Shown here: positions 61,761 through 64,000 of the stretch, in pieces
How the letters are laid out: each line of letters opens with the position of its first letter
Numbering within the stretch: position 1 is the first letter of the stretch
DNA from: Euborellia annulipes
Taxonomy: Eukaryota > Arthropoda > Insecta > Dermaptera > Anisolabididae
Reading direction: 5' to 3'
NCBI GenBank assembly: GCA_023213315.1
Contig: JAKCPI010009546.1
Location: forward strand, 35,137-99,136
Length of the DNA stretch: 64,000 nt
Translations under genes and position numbers: made by a program
The notes under the pieces: generated by a model
Told to the model about the DNA's origin: nothing
The model's input: the letters and a program-made list of their open reading frames with translations, nothing else
Databases searched by the model: none

Positions 61761-61829
61761 CATATGTATTTAAATAATGAGTAACTTATAAAGTCTAAAT
61801 GGTCTGAGTTCGAAAAGATTAAAATAAAA

Positions 61830-61929
61830 AAAATCTGGTGTGACTGGCGCACAGCACACAACTTTCTCTTACCTTCGGTAATCGAAAGTTGTGTACTGTG
61901 CTTGTCTCACCAGATTTTTTGTGTCGACA
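61830..61929. repeat. Short palindromic element (CTGGTGTGAC family), copy 3
   Basis: It runs from AAATCTGGTGTGACTGGCGC to CACCAGATTTTTTGTGTCGA. Its right end is the complement of the left end of the copy at 48220, so the family has a defined outer terminus (GTCGACAC). Confidence 0.85.
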
Positions 61930-62009
61930 TGTATTTAGTTTCCGACAGTAGGGTACATTTGATTTTCAAGATGTAAAATTTATAAGTATGGCAAAATATT
62001 TATATGATG

Positions 62010-62510
62010 TTACCATGGCAACCATTTCTCCTATCTTCCCTATGAAATACAAGAGTAAAGTGGCCTTCAGAAGATTTCAATAACAAAATGAGAATATACA
62101 TTTTAAAGAGCATTTAAAAAATAATTGATTTTTGAATTTTAAAAAAAATCGTTGGAGCAAATTTTGAGAAAATCGAAAAAAACTGAAAAAGTGCATCAGT
62201 AAAGTACAAGTAATCTTTGGTTGATTTTGTTCAAAAGCTTCGTGTCACGTCCCATGGGGGTGCCTAAGTTAAATATAAAATTTCAACCTCCTAGCTCTTG
62301 AGATATTTTGTTCACAGACACCCACACACACAGTCAGACACACACACAGACACACAGACAGACCATGTCGCGAAAACCACTTTTTTGGATTCAGGGGACC
62401 TCAAAACGTGAAGATCCATCAAAATCTCGACATCGAATTTTTGACATGAATCCAATACTTTCTCTCTATATATATATTACATATATACATAGGTAAGAGA
62501 AAGTAAAAAA
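62010..62510 (-). repeat. Dispersed repeat family R, copy 2
   Basis: This is the reverse orientation of the 52846-53336 repeat, from TTACCATGGCAACCATTTCT to GGTAAGAGAAAGTAAAA. It carries a CA microsatellite where the other copy has TG. Confidence 0.75.
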
Positions 62511-62747
62511 ACAAAGAGGACATCAAAATTTTCCCAGCAGGCCTCTTTGAGGGGTCGGAGTCGATTTATAGAAATTTATCTATAAAAAATAAAAAATTAT
62601 AATTATCACTAGTGGTGGTAGGTGGTACCCCTCTAGGCCCTGGCTGGCGATGAATCGGGATATGACCAGATAATAAGAGCATTTTAATTAATTTTGCGCC
62701 ATAAAATAAAAATATCAAATAAAAAAATCGAGCGGAAAATAAATTTT

Positions 62748-62880
62748 AGGGGGGTCCAGGCATTCTTATTTAAGCCATTTGGTATCCAAATGGCTTAAAT
62801 AAAATCATCGGACCGCCTGGGATCCGAACCCGCGACCCTTGGCCAGCACGCTAACCCCTACACCAAGCCCAAGGGCAATT
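62748..62880 (-). repeat. tRNA-derived SINE, head portion
   Basis: On the minus strand it reads CTTGGTGTAGGGGTTAGCGT, a B-box-like GGGTTCGGATCCC, CCGATGATTTTATTTAAGCC and the body palindrome, and stops at AATGCCTGGACCCC. The 3' tail is missing. Confidence 0.85.
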
Positions 62881-63518
62881 CGAAAGTTAAAAATAAGTAG
62901 ATGCACCCAGTGCCGCCAGCTACTTGAGCATAGATAAGGAAATCCGCTCTTCATGTCGGCCTAATTCGTTATTGACATATTTTTATTCCAAGTGCTATTA
63001 TATTTCTTACTTGTTGATCGGGGACACAAATTTGGAGTTAAGAATTCTTTCCTTATGTTATTCAACCACAAACCAGGAAAACAGGAAAGAAATTTCTCCC
63101 AAAGGTCATGGACCAGTCTTTTCTGGGGGATTCCCCTACCAATGCATTGTTATCCAATACAAGTCGGTGCCTTAATGCACTTGGACCTTTGCATCTTATC
63201 AAGAATGGTAAACGAGATCGATTAAACGTCCCACAAAATCCTTTATTGTTATTTTTACCTTGAATGATAACTTTGTTTGACGTTGGTTTATTATCTAATA
63301 TGGTCCATTTAATGGATTAGGGAATGCTACAGATAAGAACCCTAATTCCAAAAGATTAATAGAAAAGGGGTCAAAGTAAGATAAATATATGAATTGCATA
63401 ATTGGTATTGATAAATAATTTTCAATTATAAAAGCTACTTAGTTGTGTAAAACCTCTCCCTTTGTAGATGGGCAAATAAGAATTTTTTTGCAAGAAAATG
63501 AAATTAATTTGAAATTTG

Positions 63519-63554
<36 letters not shown>

Positions 63555-63634
63555 AGTCCTCGGGGATTTTTTAACCAATCAAAAAATCACTCTTGATGGG
63601 AGAGGAAGACTGAAATAATGGGAGCAAAATACCA

Positions 63635-63695
63635 GTCTTAGCTCGGAGTAACTCGCGGTCACCATCCAAGTACTAACCAAGAGTGTCTCGATAAA
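63635..63695 (-). repeat. 5S rRNA-like fragment, possible SINE3 head
   Basis: The plus-strand word CATCCAAGTACTAACCA is the exact complement of the conserved 5S rRNA internal promoter region (TGGTTAGTACTTGGATG), and GCGGTC beside it also fits. The rest of 5S rRNA is not preserved. Diverged relatives (TAGCTCGGGTAACTCGTGGT) lie near 23787 and 24735. It may be a 5S pseudogene or the head of a 5S-derived SINE. Confidence 0.55.
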
Positions 63696-64000
63696 AGAAA
63701 ATATGAAAAATTTAAATAAGTTTTAAACCATTAGATTAAAAAAAAAAGAACACTTTAAAAAGTTCGCCTGCAATATGACGAGTAGACTTCCCTTCAAACA
63801 GCAGAAAGAAAATTCTAGTCTACCTTATGCAAACATTTTTTTCGAGTTTTTTAAGTGTTTTAACAAAATATAAGTGTCATATCCGACACACGTTAAGTGG
63901 ACCTCTAAAATCAAATCTTAAAATGAAAAATTTTCAAAATTTGAAAAAAATTTTCGCCATGATAAAAAAAATTCCATAGTAAAATTATTTCAGAGTCAAT

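Larger units (their letters stand above)
58748..64000. other. Gene-free stretch rich in mobile-element remnants
   Basis: I recognise no gene after GTF2H2. Unrecognised open frames at 59126-59515 and 62924-63225 have no known motif and no supporting splice structure. Contents: a half palindromic element (59594-59642), a hAT MITE (59835-60348), an inverted-repeat element (61475-61760), a palindromic element (61830-61929), family R (62010-62510), a SINE head (62748-62880), a poly-A tract (about 63520-63553) and a 5S-like block (63635-63695). Confidence 0.6.

Noticed and set aside
62924..63225. Two overlapping open frames of 77-83 codons
   Set aside because: They show no recognisable motif and both frames are open over the same bases, which suggests chance. 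A short run in a third frame (MDQSFLGDSPTNALLSN) looked protein-like but matched nothing I know.

Overview
The window is AT-rich animal nuclear DNA with split genes. Introns have GT/AG ends and run from about 60 bp to 3 kb, intergenic spaces are loose, and transposable-element debris is very dense. I assembled eight protein-coding genes by hand, joining exons with conserved splice ends and checking that the phases agree. All encode widely conserved animal proteins. The repeat landscape (a tRNA-headed SINE, hAT-like and Tc1/mariner-like MITEs, foldback elements) and the EpsinR/Tel2 arrangement, which is reported for Drosophila lqfR, suggest an arthropod. I cannot name the species. There are no bacterial-style operons, rRNA operons or CRISPR arrays.

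Layout. 1-4.0 kb: a tRNA-Glu(CTC) gene, GC-rich islands, repeats and one possible first exon. 4.0-8.8 kb (+): hexosaminidase D, 6 exons. 8.8-13.5 kb: repeats. 13.5-16.0 kb (-): RAB28, 5 exons, with an intact C-terminal CaaX box. 16.2 kb: a decayed non-LTR retrotransposon piece. 18.3-24.3 kb (+): NOP56, 10 exons; the coding part of exon 1 is the start codon alone. 24.3-29.1 kb: repeats. 29.2-39.1 kb (-): EpsinR/CLINT1, with a complete Tel2 (TELO2) coding exon nested between its exons 9 and 10. 39.8-43.0 kb (+): KCTD9, 8 exons. 44.4-46.2 kb (-): a small four-exon gene with one RanBP2/Mdm-type zinc finger. 46.2-49.2 kb: repeats. 49.2-51.3 kb (-): TTC1, 5 exons. 52.0-58.7 kb (+): GTF2H2 (TFIIH p44), 9 exons. 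58.7-64 kb: no recognisable gene, many mobile-element remnants.

The main finding is the EpsinR-Tel2 locus. The donor at the end of EpsinR exon 9 (phase 1) can join in frame to the Tel2 exon, which has no in-frame stop back to its acceptor and has its own stop and AATAAA. It can also join in frame to EpsinR exon 10 beyond Tel2. The locus therefore appears able to make either a 567-residue EpsinR or a roughly 1331-residue EpsinR-Tel2 fusion by choosing between 3' ends. Two gene pairs are head-to-head with starts about 0.7 kb apart (EpsinR/KCTD9 and TTC1/GTF2H2), so each pair probably shares a promoter region.

The genes act in separate housekeeping processes: glycan hydrolysis, ciliary or vesicle GTPase function, snoRNP assembly, clathrin trafficking, PIKK maturation, CUL3 adaptor function, chaperone binding, and transcription/repair. 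No functional cluster is implied.
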